Origin: Lachnospiraceae bacterium
Lineage (GTDB): Bacteria; Bacillota; Clostridia; Lachnospirales; Lachnospiraceae
DNA: 64,000 nucleotides
Assembly (NCBI GenBank): GCA_014804445.1
Contig: JAAUZU010000006.1
Span: 43,709-107,708, forward strand
Direction of reading: 5' to 3'
The notes under the pieces were generated by a model. The model was not told where the DNA came from and did no database searches. It saw nothing but the letters and a program-made list of their open reading frames with translations. Positions within the stretch are counted from its first letter, which is position 1; every line of letters begins with the position of its first letter. The translations under genes were made by a program, and so were the position numbers. Positions 17,207-25,623 of the stretch are shown in pieces.

Positions 17207-17791
17207 ATGGGAAAGCGACGGAAAGGCTTGAGCTTTTACAAAAAAAAGAAGAAAATAAGCGCTGCGCTGGTAAAAGAAATACTGGTCTGGTGCTTCGGTA
17301 TTTTTGCCGCTGTTTTTATTGCATTTGTGGTGGTGTATGCCGTTGGCATGTCCACCAGTATGATAGGCGTTTCCATGGAGCCGGCACTGTACAATGGGCA
17401 GCGTGTGCTGATTAACCGTTATGCCTATCTTTTGACTTCACCCGAGGTGGGAGACGTGGTGGTGTTTCTGCCAAACGGCAACCGCAATTCCCACTATTAT
17501 ATCAAACGTGTGGTAGCGGTGCCCGGTGACACCGTGCAGATTATAGGCGGCAGGTTATACGTCAACGGGGAACAGATTGTTGACGAGCGGTACGACAAGA
17601 TGGCGGAAGCCGGAATCGTGGAGAACCCGCTTGTGCTCGGCGTAGATGAGTATTTTGTGCTGGGTGACAACCGAAACAATTCAGAGGACAGCCGCTCGGC
17701 AAATATCGGTCCCGTGCGGGGCAGGGATATTTTGGGACGAGCATGGTTTCATATGGGAAGCGGCACAGCAGGCATGGGGTTTGTGGAGTAA
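17207..17791 (+). CDS. lepB: Signal peptidase I (first copy)
   Basis: A 194-residue type I signal peptidase that cleaves N-terminal signal peptides outside the membrane. One transmembrane anchor spans about residues 25-48 after a very basic N-terminus. The catalytic serine is S56 in GVSMEPA, the general-base lysine is K100 in YYIKRVVAVPGD, and the box E motif GDNRNNSEDSR is present. It is separated from a second signal peptidase gene only by rbgA. Confidence 0.93.
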   Translation: MGKRRKGLSFYKKKKKISAALVKEILVWCFGIFAAVFIAFVVVYAVGMSTSMIGVSMEPALYNGQRVLINRYAYLLTSPEVGDVVVFLPNGNRNSHYYIKRVVAVPGDTVQIIGGRLYVNGEQIVDERYDKMAEAGIVENPLVLGVDEYFVLGDNRNNSEDSRSANIGPVRGRDILGRAWFHMGSGTAGMGFVE

Positions 17792-17807
17792 CTGCTGAGA
17801 GTGCAGG

Positions 17808-18746
17808 ATGGCAGCAGATCGCGTGAAAAAAGAGAGGAACAGAGAAAAGACAGTCATGGATACAAATACGGCGAATGCAAATCTCAACTGGTATCCCGGT
17901 CATATGACGAAAGCAAAGCGTATGATGCAGGAGGAGATAAAGCTTGTAGATTTGGTGATAGAGCTGGTGGATGCGAGAGTTCCGCTTTCCAGCAGAAACC
18001 CCGACATAGATGAACTGGGGAAAAATAAATCGCGGATTGTGCTTTTAAACAAAGCAGATTTGGCGGACGAGGAAGGCAACCGCAGATGGACGGCATACTT
18101 TAAAGAGCAAGGCCTTCATGTGCTGGAGATGAACGCCAGAACGGGCGCCGGCGCAAAGGCAATTCAGGGGCTGGTGCAGAGTGCGTGTAAGGAAAAAATC
18201 GAACGCGACCGGAAAAGAGGTATCTTGAACAGACCGGTACGCGCTATGGTAGTGGGGATTCCCAATGTCGGCAAGTCTACCTTTATCAATTCTTTCGCAG
18301 GCAGGGCTTGTGCAAAAACCGGCAATAAGCCGGGCGTGACGAAGGGAAAGCAGTGGATTCGGCTGAATAAATCGCTGGAGCTTCTGGACACTCCGGGGAT
18401 TTTGTGGCCGAAGTTTTCGGAGCGTGAGGTTGGGCTTCGGCTGGCATACATCGGCTCCATGAATGATGAGATTATTGTAATACAGGAGCTTGCGCTGGAC
18501 TTTATCCGTCATATTGCAAAAAGATATTCGCAGGTGTTTTCGGATAGATACGGAATCCAATATCCGGAGGCACTTTCAGAGGAAAAAGCGGCGTTGTATA
18601 TTTTAGAAGAGATTGCAGAAAGCAGGAAATGCTATATGAAGGGCGGGGAGGCAGACTATGAGAAGGCGGCTTCCCTGTTGATAGAGGATTTCAGAAGCGG
18701 AAGGCTGGGAAGGATTACCTTGGAATTTCCGCAGGATGTCGTTTAA
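17808..18746 (+). CDS. rbgA: Ribosome biogenesis GTPase RbgA (YlqF)
   Basis: Circularly permuted GTPase needed for late 50S assembly. The order G4-G5-G1-G2-G3 is visible: LLNKADLADE near 78, then GIPNVGKSTFINSF near 146, then DTPGILWPKF near 195. The family N-terminal signature NWYPGHMTKAKRMM is at residues 27-40. The start at 17808 gives about 20 extra residues; an internal ATG at 17856 would start closer to the conserved block but has a poorly spaced ribosome site. It lies 16 bp after lepB, matching the ylqF-rnhB neighbourhood of Bacillus. Confidence 0.94.
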   Translation: MAADRVKKERNREKTVMDTNTANANLNWYPGHMTKAKRMMQEEIKLVDLVIELVDARVPLSSRNPDIDELGKNKSRIVLLNKADLADEEGNRRWTAYFKEQGLHVLEMNARTGAGAKAIQGLVQSACKEKIERDRKRGILNRPVRAMVVGIPNVGKSTFINSFAGRACAKTGNKPGVTKGKQWIRLNKSLELLDTPGILWPKFSEREVGLRLAYIGSMNDEIIVIQELALDFIRHIAKRYSQVFSDRYGIQYPEALSEEKAALYILEEIAESRKCYMKGGEADYEKAASLLIEDFRSGRLGRITLEFPQDVV

Positions 18747-18800
18747 AAGAGGCATGAGCATGCGGCAGGGGAATGCCGGACAGGAAAGGCAGGAGCATAC

Positions 18801-19370
18801 ATGAAAAAAAAGAAGTTTCTAAAGGAAATTCTAAGTACAAGCCTTTATCTTTTATTTGTACTGGCGGCAGTGTATATGGTGATTGTATTTGTCGGGCAGA
18901 GGACGGTGGTACGCGGATCGTCCATGGAGCCGACACTCAGTGGAACAGATGACAATGACCCGTCAAAGCAGGGGGACAACCTGATTGTAGATAAGCTGAC
19001 ATACCGTTTTCATGATCCCCAAAGGTTTGATATTATTGTGTTTCCCTACAGGTACACTGGTGAATTTTTTATCAAGAGGATTATCGGTCTGCCGGGGGAG
19101 ACGGTGCAAATCGATGAAAACGGCTATATTTACATAAATGGCGAGGTACTACAGGAGGGCTATGGCAAGGAGGTAATTGCCGACCCGGGCAGGGCGTTGG
19201 AGCCGGTGCAGCTTGGCGAGGACGAGTATTTTGTCATGGGTGATAACCGCAACAACAGTAAAGACAGCCGTGACCCCAGCGTGGGGAATATTCACAGAAG
19301 TGAGATTGTGGGCAGGGCGTGGATTCGGATATGGCCGTTCAGCCGTTTTGGAGTATTACAGCATCAATAA
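18801..19370 (+). CDS. lepB: Signal peptidase I (second copy)
   Basis: A 189-residue paralogue of the signal peptidase at 17.2 kb. The membrane anchor is at about 10-31, the catalytic serine is S41 in GSSMEPT, the lysine is K92 in FFIKRIIGLPGE, and the C-terminal GDNRNNSKDSRDPS motif is intact, so both copies look active. Its catalytic core has an extra acidic loop (SGTDDNDPSKQGD) after the serine motif. The start follows GGCAGGAG. Two signal peptidases around rbgA may divide substrates or growth phases; the sequence does not say which. Confidence 0.93.
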   Translation: MKKKKFLKEILSTSLYLLFVLAAVYMVIVFVGQRTVVRGSSMEPTLSGTDDNDPSKQGDNLIVDKLTYRFHDPQRFDIIVFPYRYTGEFFIKRIIGLPGETVQIDENGYIYINGEVLQEGYGKEVIADPGRALEPVQLGEDEYFVMGDNRNNSKDSRDPSVGNIHRSEIVGRAWIRIWPFSRFGVLQHQ

Positions 19371-19386
19371 GGAGCAAAATAAAAAC

Positions 19387-20151
19387 ATGGAAAAGAAGAT
19401 TTCCGAAATAAAGGTACTTTTTCAGGCAGCCGCTGTGGATGAGCTGCCTGAACTTATAGAGGCGTATAAGGCGGATGCGAGAAGTGGTGTGCAGAGCCTG
19501 ATTGCCGGTGCAAAAAAGAGACAGAAGGCTGTTGCGGATGAAAAGAAACGCTTAGAGGGCATGAAGCGATATGAATACCAGTATGCACAGGCCGGGATTA
19601 TCTGCGGCATCGATGAGGCGGGCAGGGGACCTCTGGCGGGACCGGTGGTGGCAGGAGCCGTGGTACTGCCCAAAGATTGTGATATTTTATATCTAAATGA
19701 TTCGAAACAGTTATCCGAAAAAAAGAGAGAGGAACTGTATGAGATTATCATGGAAAAGGCATTGGCGGTGGGCGTCGGCTATGCGTCTCCGGAGCGGATT
19801 GATGAAATCAACATTCTGCAGGCGACCTATGAAGCCATGCGCGAGGCGGTGAGCAAGCTCTCGGTAAAACCGGATATTCTCTTAAACGATGCGGTGACGA
19901 TTCCGGATGTGGATATCAGGCAGGTGCCGATTATCAAAGGCGATGCCAAGAGCGTGTCGATAGCGGCGGCGAGCATTATTGCCAAGGTCACCAGAGACAG
20001 GCTGATGCGGCAGTACGACAGTCTGTTTCCGAAATACGGCTTTGCGCAGAACAAGGGATATGGTGCAGCTTCGCATATCGATGCATTGAAGAAATACGGT
20101 CCCACACCGATTCACCGCAAAAGCTTTATCGGAAATTTTGTAGAGTTGTGA
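19387..20151 (+). CDS. rnhB: Ribonuclease HII
   Basis: Removes RNA from RNA-DNA hybrids and misincorporated ribonucleotides. The catalytic signature GIDEAGRGPLAGP starts at residue 74, with the first two acidic residues D76 and E77. Later conserved blocks are YLNDSKQLSEKKRE, GDAKSVSIAAASIIAKVTRD and NKGYGAASHIDAL. An N-terminal extension of about 70 residues precedes the catalytic domain, common in Firmicute RnhB. ATG 19387 is used; a longer reading frame from 19177 runs through lepB in another frame and is rejected. Length is 254 residues. Confidence 0.96.
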   Translation: MEKKISEIKVLFQAAAVDELPELIEAYKADARSGVQSLIAGAKKRQKAVADEKKRLEGMKRYEYQYAQAGIICGIDEAGRGPLAGPVVAGAVVLPKDCDILYLNDSKQLSEKKREELYEIIMEKALAVGVGYASPERIDEINILQATYEAMREAVSKLSVKPDILLNDAVTIPDVDIRQVPIIKGDAKSVSIAAASIIAKVTRDRLMRQYDSLFPKYGFAQNKGYGAASHIDALKKYGPTPIHRKSFIGNFVEL

Positions 20152-20168
20152 TAAGAGGAGGGAAGTGA

Positions 20169-21899
20169 ATGAAGCTTTCCGAAATATTTTCGGCGACATT
20201 TAAACCGGTAGACAACAAAAAAGAAAAAGTACAGGCAGAAAGGACGTCGGGCAGCGGCGAGCGCATAAACAGGCAGATAAAGGCACTGACGCCGGGCAGG
20301 CTTCTGCAGGGCGAGGTGGTTGGCAGAACCGGCAAAGAGGTGCAGATTAAGCTGTCGGACGACATGGTAATCAGTGCAAAGCTGGACAGGGATGTCAACG
20401 TAGAGGACGGTAAGATGCTGACCTTCGAGGTAAAAAACAATGGCAGCAGCCTTTTCTTAAGCCCGTTGTTTGCCAATACGGCAAACACAGACAATGTCTT
20501 TAAGGCGCTGCAGATGGCGGGGCTTCCCATCAACAGTGAGACGGTGTCCATGACGGAGGCAATGATGCAGCAAGGCATGAGTGTGGACAGCAGCACGCTG
20601 CAGGGGATGTTCAGGGAAGTGTCGGCGCATCCGGAGGCGGCAGCGGCGGATGTTGTGCAGCTTCGCGGCCTTGGGCTGGAAGTGACCGAAGAAAATCTAC
20701 AGCAGCTACAAAGCTACAAGGAACTGACACATGAGCTGGTAAGAGGGATGACGGATGTGCTGCAAGAGCTTCCGGCGGCATTTAACGAGCTTTATGCGCA
20801 GGCGCCGGATAAAGCGGTACAGATGTATCAGGCGATATTGAAAAGTCTACTGCCGGATACTGCCGGAGATGGTCAGGCGCTTTCAGAACTGCCGAATGCC
20901 GCAGATATGGAGCAGGAAGGTCTTGCAGGCGTTTTTGAAGAGGGAGTCGTAAAACTGATAAGCGAAGAAAAAGCGGAAGCTGTTTTGGAAAACGCAAATC
21001 CTGCAGAAGAAATAGTTTCCGGCGAGGAGGAGCAGCCCCTGTTACAGACAGGGGGAGATACCTTGCAGGAGCGCTTAAGTCCGCAGGAGTTAAAAAGCTT
21101 TGCAAAGCAGCTTGCAGCGCTGCCGCAGGAAGCGTATCCGGGGCTGGAAGACTTGGCACAGGAAGTGGAGCGGGGAACGGCGGACACAACAAAGGTTCTG
21201 CAGACTCTTTCCGACATGCATCCGCCCGTGGGCAGTGAAGCTCATGCTGCGCTGGCAGAACTATTCAAGGGTGACGCGTACCAGAAGCTGCTTTTGGGAG
21301 AAGCGTTGAAGCAGTGGACGATGAAACCGGAGCAGGTGACGGGAAGCAGGGAAGTAGAAGAGGTATACAGGAAACTGGAAAAGGGACTTTCCGGCATCCG
21401 GGATGCACTGTCAGAAAACGGTGCGGCGCAGAGCAGCGCCATGCGGAGTGCGGCAAATTTAAGTCAGAATGTGGACTTTATGAATCAGGTAAACCAGATG
21501 TATACCTATGTGCAGATTCCCTTAAAAATGCATAACGGGCATGCGAATGGAGAATTGTATGTGTATACCAATAAGCGCTCTCTGGCAAACCGTGACGGCG
21601 CGGTGAGCGCGCTTCTGCATCTGGATATGGAAAACTTAGGCCCGGTGGACGTCTATGTTGCCATGCAGCAGGGCAGGGTCAATACGCGCTTTACATTAAG
21701 AGACGATGATATGCTGGATTTTCTGCAGGCGCATATCCATATTCTGAATGAACGGCTGGAAAAGAAGGGCTATGCCATGAATGTGGAAATGTCGGTGCGG
21801 GAGGAAAACAGTCAGGAGGAGACTCCCATAGAGCGTATTTTGCACGCAGACAAGAAGACGGCGGCATCATCCCAGTATGCATTTGACGTCAGGGCTTAG
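20169..21899 (+). CDS. FliK-like (hook-length control type) protein, YlqG-like
   Basis: A 576-residue protein. Residues about 40-105 form a small barrel-like region (GRLLQGEVVGRTGKEVQIKL). The middle is low-complexity, rich in A, E and Q. The C-terminal 110 residues (for example GELYVYTNKRSLANRDGAVS) resemble the C-terminal domain of flagellar hook-length control proteins. Bacillus has a comparable gene, ylqG, in the same place after rnhB. No flagellar genes are near. It pairs with the FlhB-C-like gene 13 bp downstream, mirroring the FliK-FlhB specificity switch. The function in this setting is unknown. Confidence 0.7.
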   Translation: MKLSEIFSATFKPVDNKKEKVQAERTSGSGERINRQIKALTPGRLLQGEVVGRTGKEVQIKLSDDMVISAKLDRDVNVEDGKMLTFEVKNNGSSLFLSPLFANTANTDNVFKALQMAGLPINSETVSMTEAMMQQGMSVDSSTLQGMFREVSAHPEAAAADVVQLRGLGLEVTEENLQQLQSYKELTHELVRGMTDVLQELPAAFNELYAQAPDKAVQMYQAILKSLLPDTAGDGQALSELPNAADMEQEGLAGVFEEGVVKLISEEKAEAVLENANPAEEIVSGEEEQPLLQTGGDTLQERLSPQELKSFAKQLAALPQEAYPGLEDLAQEVERGTADTTKVLQTLSDMHPPVGSEAHAALAELFKGDAYQKLLLGEALKQWTMKPEQVTGSREVEEVYRKLEKGLSGIRDALSENGAAQSSAMRSAANLSQNVDFMNQVNQMYTYVQIPLKMHNGHANGELYVYTNKRSLANRDGAVSALLHLDMENLGPVDVYVAMQQGRVNTRFTLRDDDMLDFLQAHIHILNERLEKKGYAMNVEMSVREENSQEETPIERILHADKKTAASSQYAFDVRA

Positions 21900-21912
21900 A
21901 AGGTGAGACAGG

Positions 21913-22194
21913 ATGGAAGAGAAGAAAAAAGTAAAACAAGCGATTGCGTTGGAGTACAATCCGGATGAAGAGGCGCCCAAGGTCATAGCGACAGGGCGCG
22001 GCGCGCTGGCGGAACGGATTATTGAGAAGGCAAAAGAGTCGGATGTTCCCGTCCATAGGGATGATAAGCTGGCGGATACGCTTTCCCGACTGGAGATCGG
22101 CGATATGATACCGCCGGAGCTTTACGAGGTAGTGGCGGAAATACTGGTATTTGTAGATTCCATGGATAAGATAAGAGGGAAAATGAAAAAATAA
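21913..22194 (+). CDS. FlhB C-terminal domain-like protein (YlqH-like)
   Basis: A 93-residue soluble protein matching only the cytoplasmic C-terminal domain of FlhB/EscU export switch proteins: KQAIALEYNPDEEAPKVIAT, then AKESDVPVHRDDKLADTLS and the PPELYEVVAEIL end. The membrane part of FlhB and the self-cleaving NPTH motif are absent: the NP of EYNPDEE is present but is not followed by TH. It follows the FliK-like gene closely and the two are likely co-transcribed. Repeat copy 1 begins 4 bp after its stop codon. Confidence 0.82.
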   Translation: MEEKKKVKQAIALEYNPDEEAPKVIATGRGALAERIIEKAKESDVPVHRDDKLADTLSRLEIGDMIPPELYEVVAEILVFVDSMDKIRGKMKK

Positions 22195-22198
22195 GGGG

Positions 22199-22390
22199 AT
22201 TGTGAAATCGGTATGCAAGTAAGTGTCATTGTGGAGATTGTATAATTCAACGCAGACGCGCTCTCGCTCCGAGCTAGCCGTAGCGGTACTAAGCTCGAAA
22301 ATACCTCGCTAAGTACCGACGACTGGCAAGGGTCTGCTTATGAAGTATACAATCTGCACAATTCGGTTTGCGGAAATCGCGATTCGCAAT
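22199..22390 (+). repeat. Structured palindromic repeat, copy 1
   Basis: The body, 22228-22362, is closed by 17-nt arms (22228-22244 and 22346-22362) with one mismatch. Next inward are GCAGAC/GTCTGC (22252-22257 and 22332-22337), the conserved segment CGCTCTCGCTC, a helix GCTAGCCGT/ACGACTGGC, then GGTACT/AGTACC and an apical AGCTCGAAA loop. An outer helix (22199-22210 with 22380-22390, one bulge) is separated from the body by 17-nt internal loops on each side. It starts 4 bp behind the stop of the FlhB-C-like gene and its 3' part lies just before the cyclophilin gene. No T-run follows, so it is not an ordinary terminator. Confidence 0.85.
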
Positions 22391-22426
22391 TACCTTAAAA
22401 TAAAAATTGGGAAGAGGAATAGACTG

Positions 22427-23092
22427 ATGAAGAAAAAGAGTGTAAAGAGATGGATTGGTGTGGCGGCGGGGCTTTTGTGTCTTGCTTTGCTGGGGTGTGG
22501 TAAGGAAGCGGATGCAAACAAGACTGCGGGAAAGGGAGATTCCGAGGAGGTTTTGCAGGAGCAGGAGAGTACGGAGCCTGAGGAGGAGCTGCTTTCCGGC
22601 AAACACCATGTCAATATCTACATCAAGGACATGGGTGTGATTGCAGTGGAGCTTGACGCGGACAGCGCTCCCATAACGGTGACGAATTTTATGCAGCTTG
22701 CGAGCGATGGCTTCTATGACGGGCTGACGTTCCACAGAATCATAGATGGTTTTATGATGCAGGGCGGAGACCCGAGGGGTGACGGCACAGGCGGCTCTGC
22801 AAACAGCATAAAGGGTGAATTTGCAAACAACGGCGTGGAGAACCCGCTTTCCCATACGAGGGGTGCCATATCCATGGCGCGTTCCAGCATGCCTGACAGT
22901 GCGCGTTCCCAGTTCTTTATTGTACATGAGGACAGCACTTTCCTGGATGGGGATTATGCGGCATTTGGCTATGTGACGGACGGTATGGACATTGTGGACG
23001 ATATCTGTGAGAATACGACAGGACAGGATGAAAACGGTATTGTACCCGTGGAAAATCGTCCTGTGATTGAAAAGATAGAAGTGATTGATTAG
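22427..23092 (+). CDS. Cyclophilin-type peptidyl-prolyl isomerase lipoprotein
   Basis: A 221-residue secreted lipoprotein. The signal peptide MKKKSVKRWIGVAAGLLCLA ends in the lipobox LLGC, placing the mature protein on the outer membrane face. A cyclophilin domain occupies about residues 60-215, with FHRIIDGFMMQGGDPRGDGT, the ISMARS block and SQFFIVHED intact, so the active-site arginine and the binding pocket are preserved. ATG 22427 (ribosome site GAAGAGG) is chosen; the longer frame from 22340 starts inside repeat copy 1 and would destroy the signal peptide. The gene is bracketed by direct copies of the repeat. Confidence 0.92.
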   Translation: MKKKSVKRWIGVAAGLLCLALLGCGKEADANKTAGKGDSEEVLQEQESTEPEEELLSGKHHVNIYIKDMGVIAVELDADSAPITVTNFMQLASDGFYDGLTFHRIIDGFMMQGGDPRGDGTGGSANSIKGEFANNGVENPLSHTRGAISMARSSMPDSARSQFFIVHEDSTFLDGDYAAFGYVTDGMDIVDDICENTTGQDENGIVPVENRPVIEKIEVID

Positions 23093-23098
23093 GTATTG

Positions 23099-23289
23099 GC
23101 GAAACTCAAAATGCATAGGGTTGTCATTGTACGCATGGTATATTCCAACGCAGACACGCTCTCGCTCCGAGCTAGCCGTAGCGGTACGTAAGCTGCCAAA
23201 GGACGGCAGCTAAGTGCCGACGGCTGGCAAGGGTCTGCTTATGGAATATACCATGTGCACAATTCGAAACTAGCAAACGGGAGTTTTGC
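23099..23289 (+). repeat. Structured palindromic repeat, copy 2
   Basis: The body, 23126-23263, has 22-nt arms (23126-23147 and 23242-23263; 20 Watson-Crick pairs, one G-U, one mismatch). The outer helix is 23099-23107 with 23281-23289 (nine pairs), across internal loops of 18 and 17 nt. Inside, GCAGAC/GTCTGC and the CGCTCTCGCTC and CGTAGCGG segments match copy 1. The apical hairpin is changed to a perfect AGCTGCC/GGCAGCT stem, and the GCTAGCCGT helix partner is ACGGCTGGC, repairing copy 1's mismatch. It begins 7 bp after the cyclophilin stop codon. Confidence 0.85.
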
Positions 23290-23325
23290 AAATGTCTAAA
23301 GTGATGGGTTAGAGAAGGGAGCGGA

Positions 23326-24327
23326 ATGGAGAACGATAGAAGATTTGCTTTATTGATAGATGCGGACAATATATCGCCGAAATACATTGATATTATTCTG
23401 ACGGAGACGGTCAATTATGGGATTGCCAGTGTCAGGAGGATTTATGGGGACTGGACTAATAATTCAAAGCAGTCGTGGAAGGACTGCCTTTTGCGGAATT
23501 CCCTGACGCCTGTACAGCAGTACAGCTATACCACAGGGAAGAATTCTTCTGACTCTGCCATGATTATCGATGCCATGGATATTTTGTACGGCAATCATGT
23601 AGACGGCTTTATCATTGCGACCTCCGATAGCGATTTTACCACGCTGGCAAGAAGGCTCAGAGAGGATGGCAAGATGGTAATCGGCATGGGGGAAAGCAAG
23701 ACGCCCATGGCGTTTATCAAGGCATGCGAGCAGTTTAAGACGCTGGATGTTTTATATGAAAGCTATAAGGGCGAGCCTGATTTGGAGGAAGGCGCAGGCA
23801 CGGCGGAAATCAAGTCTCAGGACAATGCGAAGGCACGTGAGGGCGCGCCTGAGGCAAAGCCGATAACAAGCATTAAGGTAATTCAAAAAGCGGTGAAGGA
23901 AATTATTGAGGAGCAGTCGGAGGAGGGAGGCTGGATGCAGCTTAGCAGGCTTTCCACTTCGCTGCAGAAACGGTATCCTGATTTTGACTGTCGTGTCTAT
24001 AAATTTTCCAAGTTCAGCAAGATGGTGGAGTCCTTTCCCGAAATCCAGCTTTTGCGCAAAGGAAACGATTGGATGGTAGGGACGCAGGACACGTCCGTCA
24101 GCTTAGAGACGATACAGAAGACGGTATTGGATGTTCTTGCGAAGCAGCCTGCGGACCACGAGTGGGTAGGTCTGGGCGAGCTGGGGAGCATACTGAAGAA
24201 AAAATATCCGGATTTTGACTGTAAAGCCTATGGCTTTTCACAGCTCAGCAAGATGCTGAAGTCCTTTCCCGGGATTGAACTGTCGGGAAAGAGCGAGGTG
24301 CGGAAAAAAAATAGAAAAGGTGTCTGA
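23326..24327 (+). CDS. NYN (LabA/DUF88-type) nuclease-fold protein with two OST-HTH/LOTUS domains
   Basis: A 333-residue protein. Residues about 5-145 are an NYN/PIN-like domain: FALLIDADNISPKYIDIIL, DSAMIIDAMDILY and IIATSDSDFTTLARRLREDG supply the conserved acidic metal-binding residues. Two tandem repeats of about 70 residues follow (about 185-255 and 260-330), each with a KRYPDFDCRVYKFSKFSKMV-like core; these match the OST-HTH/LOTUS fold, which in eukaryotic germline proteins binds RNA or helicases. The combination suggests an RNA-directed nuclease, though activity is inferred. It is a single gene behind repeat copy 2, ending at a bidirectional terminator. Confidence 0.85.
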   Translation: MENDRRFALLIDADNISPKYIDIILTETVNYGIASVRRIYGDWTNNSKQSWKDCLLRNSLTPVQQYSYTTGKNSSDSAMIIDAMDILYGNHVDGFIIATSDSDFTTLARRLREDGKMVIGMGESKTPMAFIKACEQFKTLDVLYESYKGEPDLEEGAGTAEIKSQDNAKAREGAPEAKPITSIKVIQKAVKEIIEEQSEEGGWMQLSRLSTSLQKRYPDFDCRVYKFSKFSKMVESFPEIQLLRKGNDWMVGTQDTSVSLETIQKTVLDVLAKQPADHEWVGLGELGSILKKKYPDFDCKAYGFSQLSKMLKSFPGIELSGKSEVRKKNRKGV

Positions 24328-24335
24328 CGGCAATC

Positions 24336-24364
24336 AAAAACTCCGGAGATTTCCGGAGTTTTTT
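24336..24364. terminator. Bidirectional terminator between convergent genes
   Basis: Arms AAAACTCCGG (24337-24346) and CCGGAGTTTT (24353-24362), with A-tract on the left and T-tract on the right, between the convergent NYN and prs genes. Confidence 0.9.
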
Positions 24365-24373
24365 GCTGTCATG

Positions 24374-25558
24374 TTAGTTGAAGGGCATACGCATGTTGTA
24401 GGCTTCCAGTATGCCGTGTATTTTTTCCGTGGTCGCCATGGTGTTGGCTAACGACACGTCATGGTTCATAAAGTCGATGATGGATGCAGTGAATTTGCTC
24501 ATGTCCGCTTCCACGAAATAGGGCCTTTGGGAAATTTCGGGAGGCAGATAAGTCAGGTTGGTGGTGATAACCTTGTCAAAGTAGCATTTTTCGTATGCCT
24601 CGTCAAATGATCTTAGCCCGTTTGTGAATAACCCGAAGGTACAGCAGATAAAGACGCGTCTCGCATGCATTTCCTTTAACTGTTTTGCCGTGTCTAACAT
24701 GCTTTCGCCGGAGGATATCATATCGTCGATAATGATAACGTCCTTGTCCTCGATTTTATCGCCGAGGAATTCATGCGCCACGATGGGGTTTTTACCGTTT
24801 ACCACGATGGAATAGTCGCGGCGTTTGTAGAACATGCCGGTGTCCACGCCCAAAACCGTGGCAAAATAGATGGCACGATCCAAAGCGCCCTCGTCAGGGC
24901 TGATGACAACGAGATGTTCCTTGTCCACTATCAAGTCTTCCTCGGCGGACAAAAGCGCACGGATAAACTGGTAGGGCGGCGTAAAGTTGTCAAAGCCGTT
25001 TAGCGGCGTTGCATTCTGTACCCTGGGGTCGTGTGCATCAAAAGTAATGAGATTGGAAACGCCCATGGAGCTTAATTCCTCCAGCGCGAATGCACAATCC
25101 AAGGACTCCCTGCCGTTTCGCTTGTGCTGCCTGCCTTCGTAGAGAAAAGGCATGATAACGTTGATGCGGTGCGCTTTGCCGTTGCAGGCGGCAATCACGC
25201 GTTTTAAATCCTGATAATGGTCATCCGGCGACATATGGTTGGTATAGCCGTATACATTATATGTAATACTGTGGTTGCAGACATCTGTGATGATGAAAAG
25301 GTCTTTGCCGCGGATAGACTCGTGAAAGACAGCTTTTGCCTCGCCGCTTCCGAAGCGGGGACATTCAAAATTTGTCAAATAGCTGTTTTCAATATAGCCG
25401 TGAAAAGCGGGGTCGTTTTTCACCTTGTTGTTGACGCTTTTACGGAAGCTCACAAGATAGTCGTCTATCCTGTGTGCTAGATTTTGGGCAGATGGCAGCG
25501 CGACAAGCTTTAAGGGCGCTACCGGCATAGTGTGTTCCAGTTCATGTAAATCAGGCAT
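24374..25558 (-). CDS. prs: Divergent ribose-phosphate pyrophosphokinase (PRPP synthetase)
   Basis: Makes PRPP from ribose-5-phosphate and ATP for nucleotide, His and Trp synthesis. The PRPP-binding loop DVIIIDDMISSGESMLDTAK and the ATP-loop region YEGRQHKRNGRESLDCAFAL are present. At 394 residues it is about 80 longer than the usual 315, with an extended N-terminus and insertions (NVYGYTNHMSPDDHYQDLKR), so it belongs to a long divergent subgroup and may not share classic feedback control. It is transcribed from a promoter that abuts the divergent DUF512 promoter. The start follows GGAGGAAACT. Confidence 0.85.
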   Translation of the reverse strand: MPDLHELEHTMPVAPLKLVALPSAQNLAHRIDDYLVSFRKSVNNKVKNDPAFHGYIENSYLTNFECPRFGSGEAKAVFHESIRGKDLFIITDVCNHSITYNVYGYTNHMSPDDHYQDLKRVIAACNGKAHRINVIMPFLYEGRQHKRNGRESLDCAFALEELSSMGVSNLITFDAHDPRVQNATPLNGFDNFTPPYQFIRALLSAEEDLIVDKEHLVVISPDEGALDRAIYFATVLGVDTGMFYKRRDYSIVVNGKNPIVAHEFLGDKIEDKDVIIIDDMISSGESMLDTAKQLKEMHARRVFICCTFGLFTNGLRSFDEAYEKCYFDKVITTNLTYLPPEISQRPYFVEADMSKFTASIIDFMNHDVSLANTMATTEKIHGILEAYNMRMPFN

Positions 25559-25594
25559 AGTTTCCTCCGTATTGTAGGTTGTACTAACAATTAA

Positions 25595-25623
25595 TTTATA
25601 ACATTATGCTAGTGACACGTCAA
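25595..25623 (-). promoter_or_regulatory. Promoter of prs
   Basis: On the minus strand, TTGACG (25618-25623) and TATAAA (25595-25600) are separated by 17 bp. The -35 box directly abuts the -35 box of the opposite promoter. Confidence 0.75.

Noticed and set aside
22228..22362. Intrinsic terminator explanation for the palindromic elements
   Set aside because: No T-run follows any copy, the interior is over 90 nt with conserved motifs, and one copy lies upstream of a gene in reverse orientation.
22289..23116. A 275-codon antisense frame over the cyclophilin gene
   Set aside because: Its ends come from the two palindromic repeats (shared QTLASRR peptide) and its middle is antisense to a certain gene.
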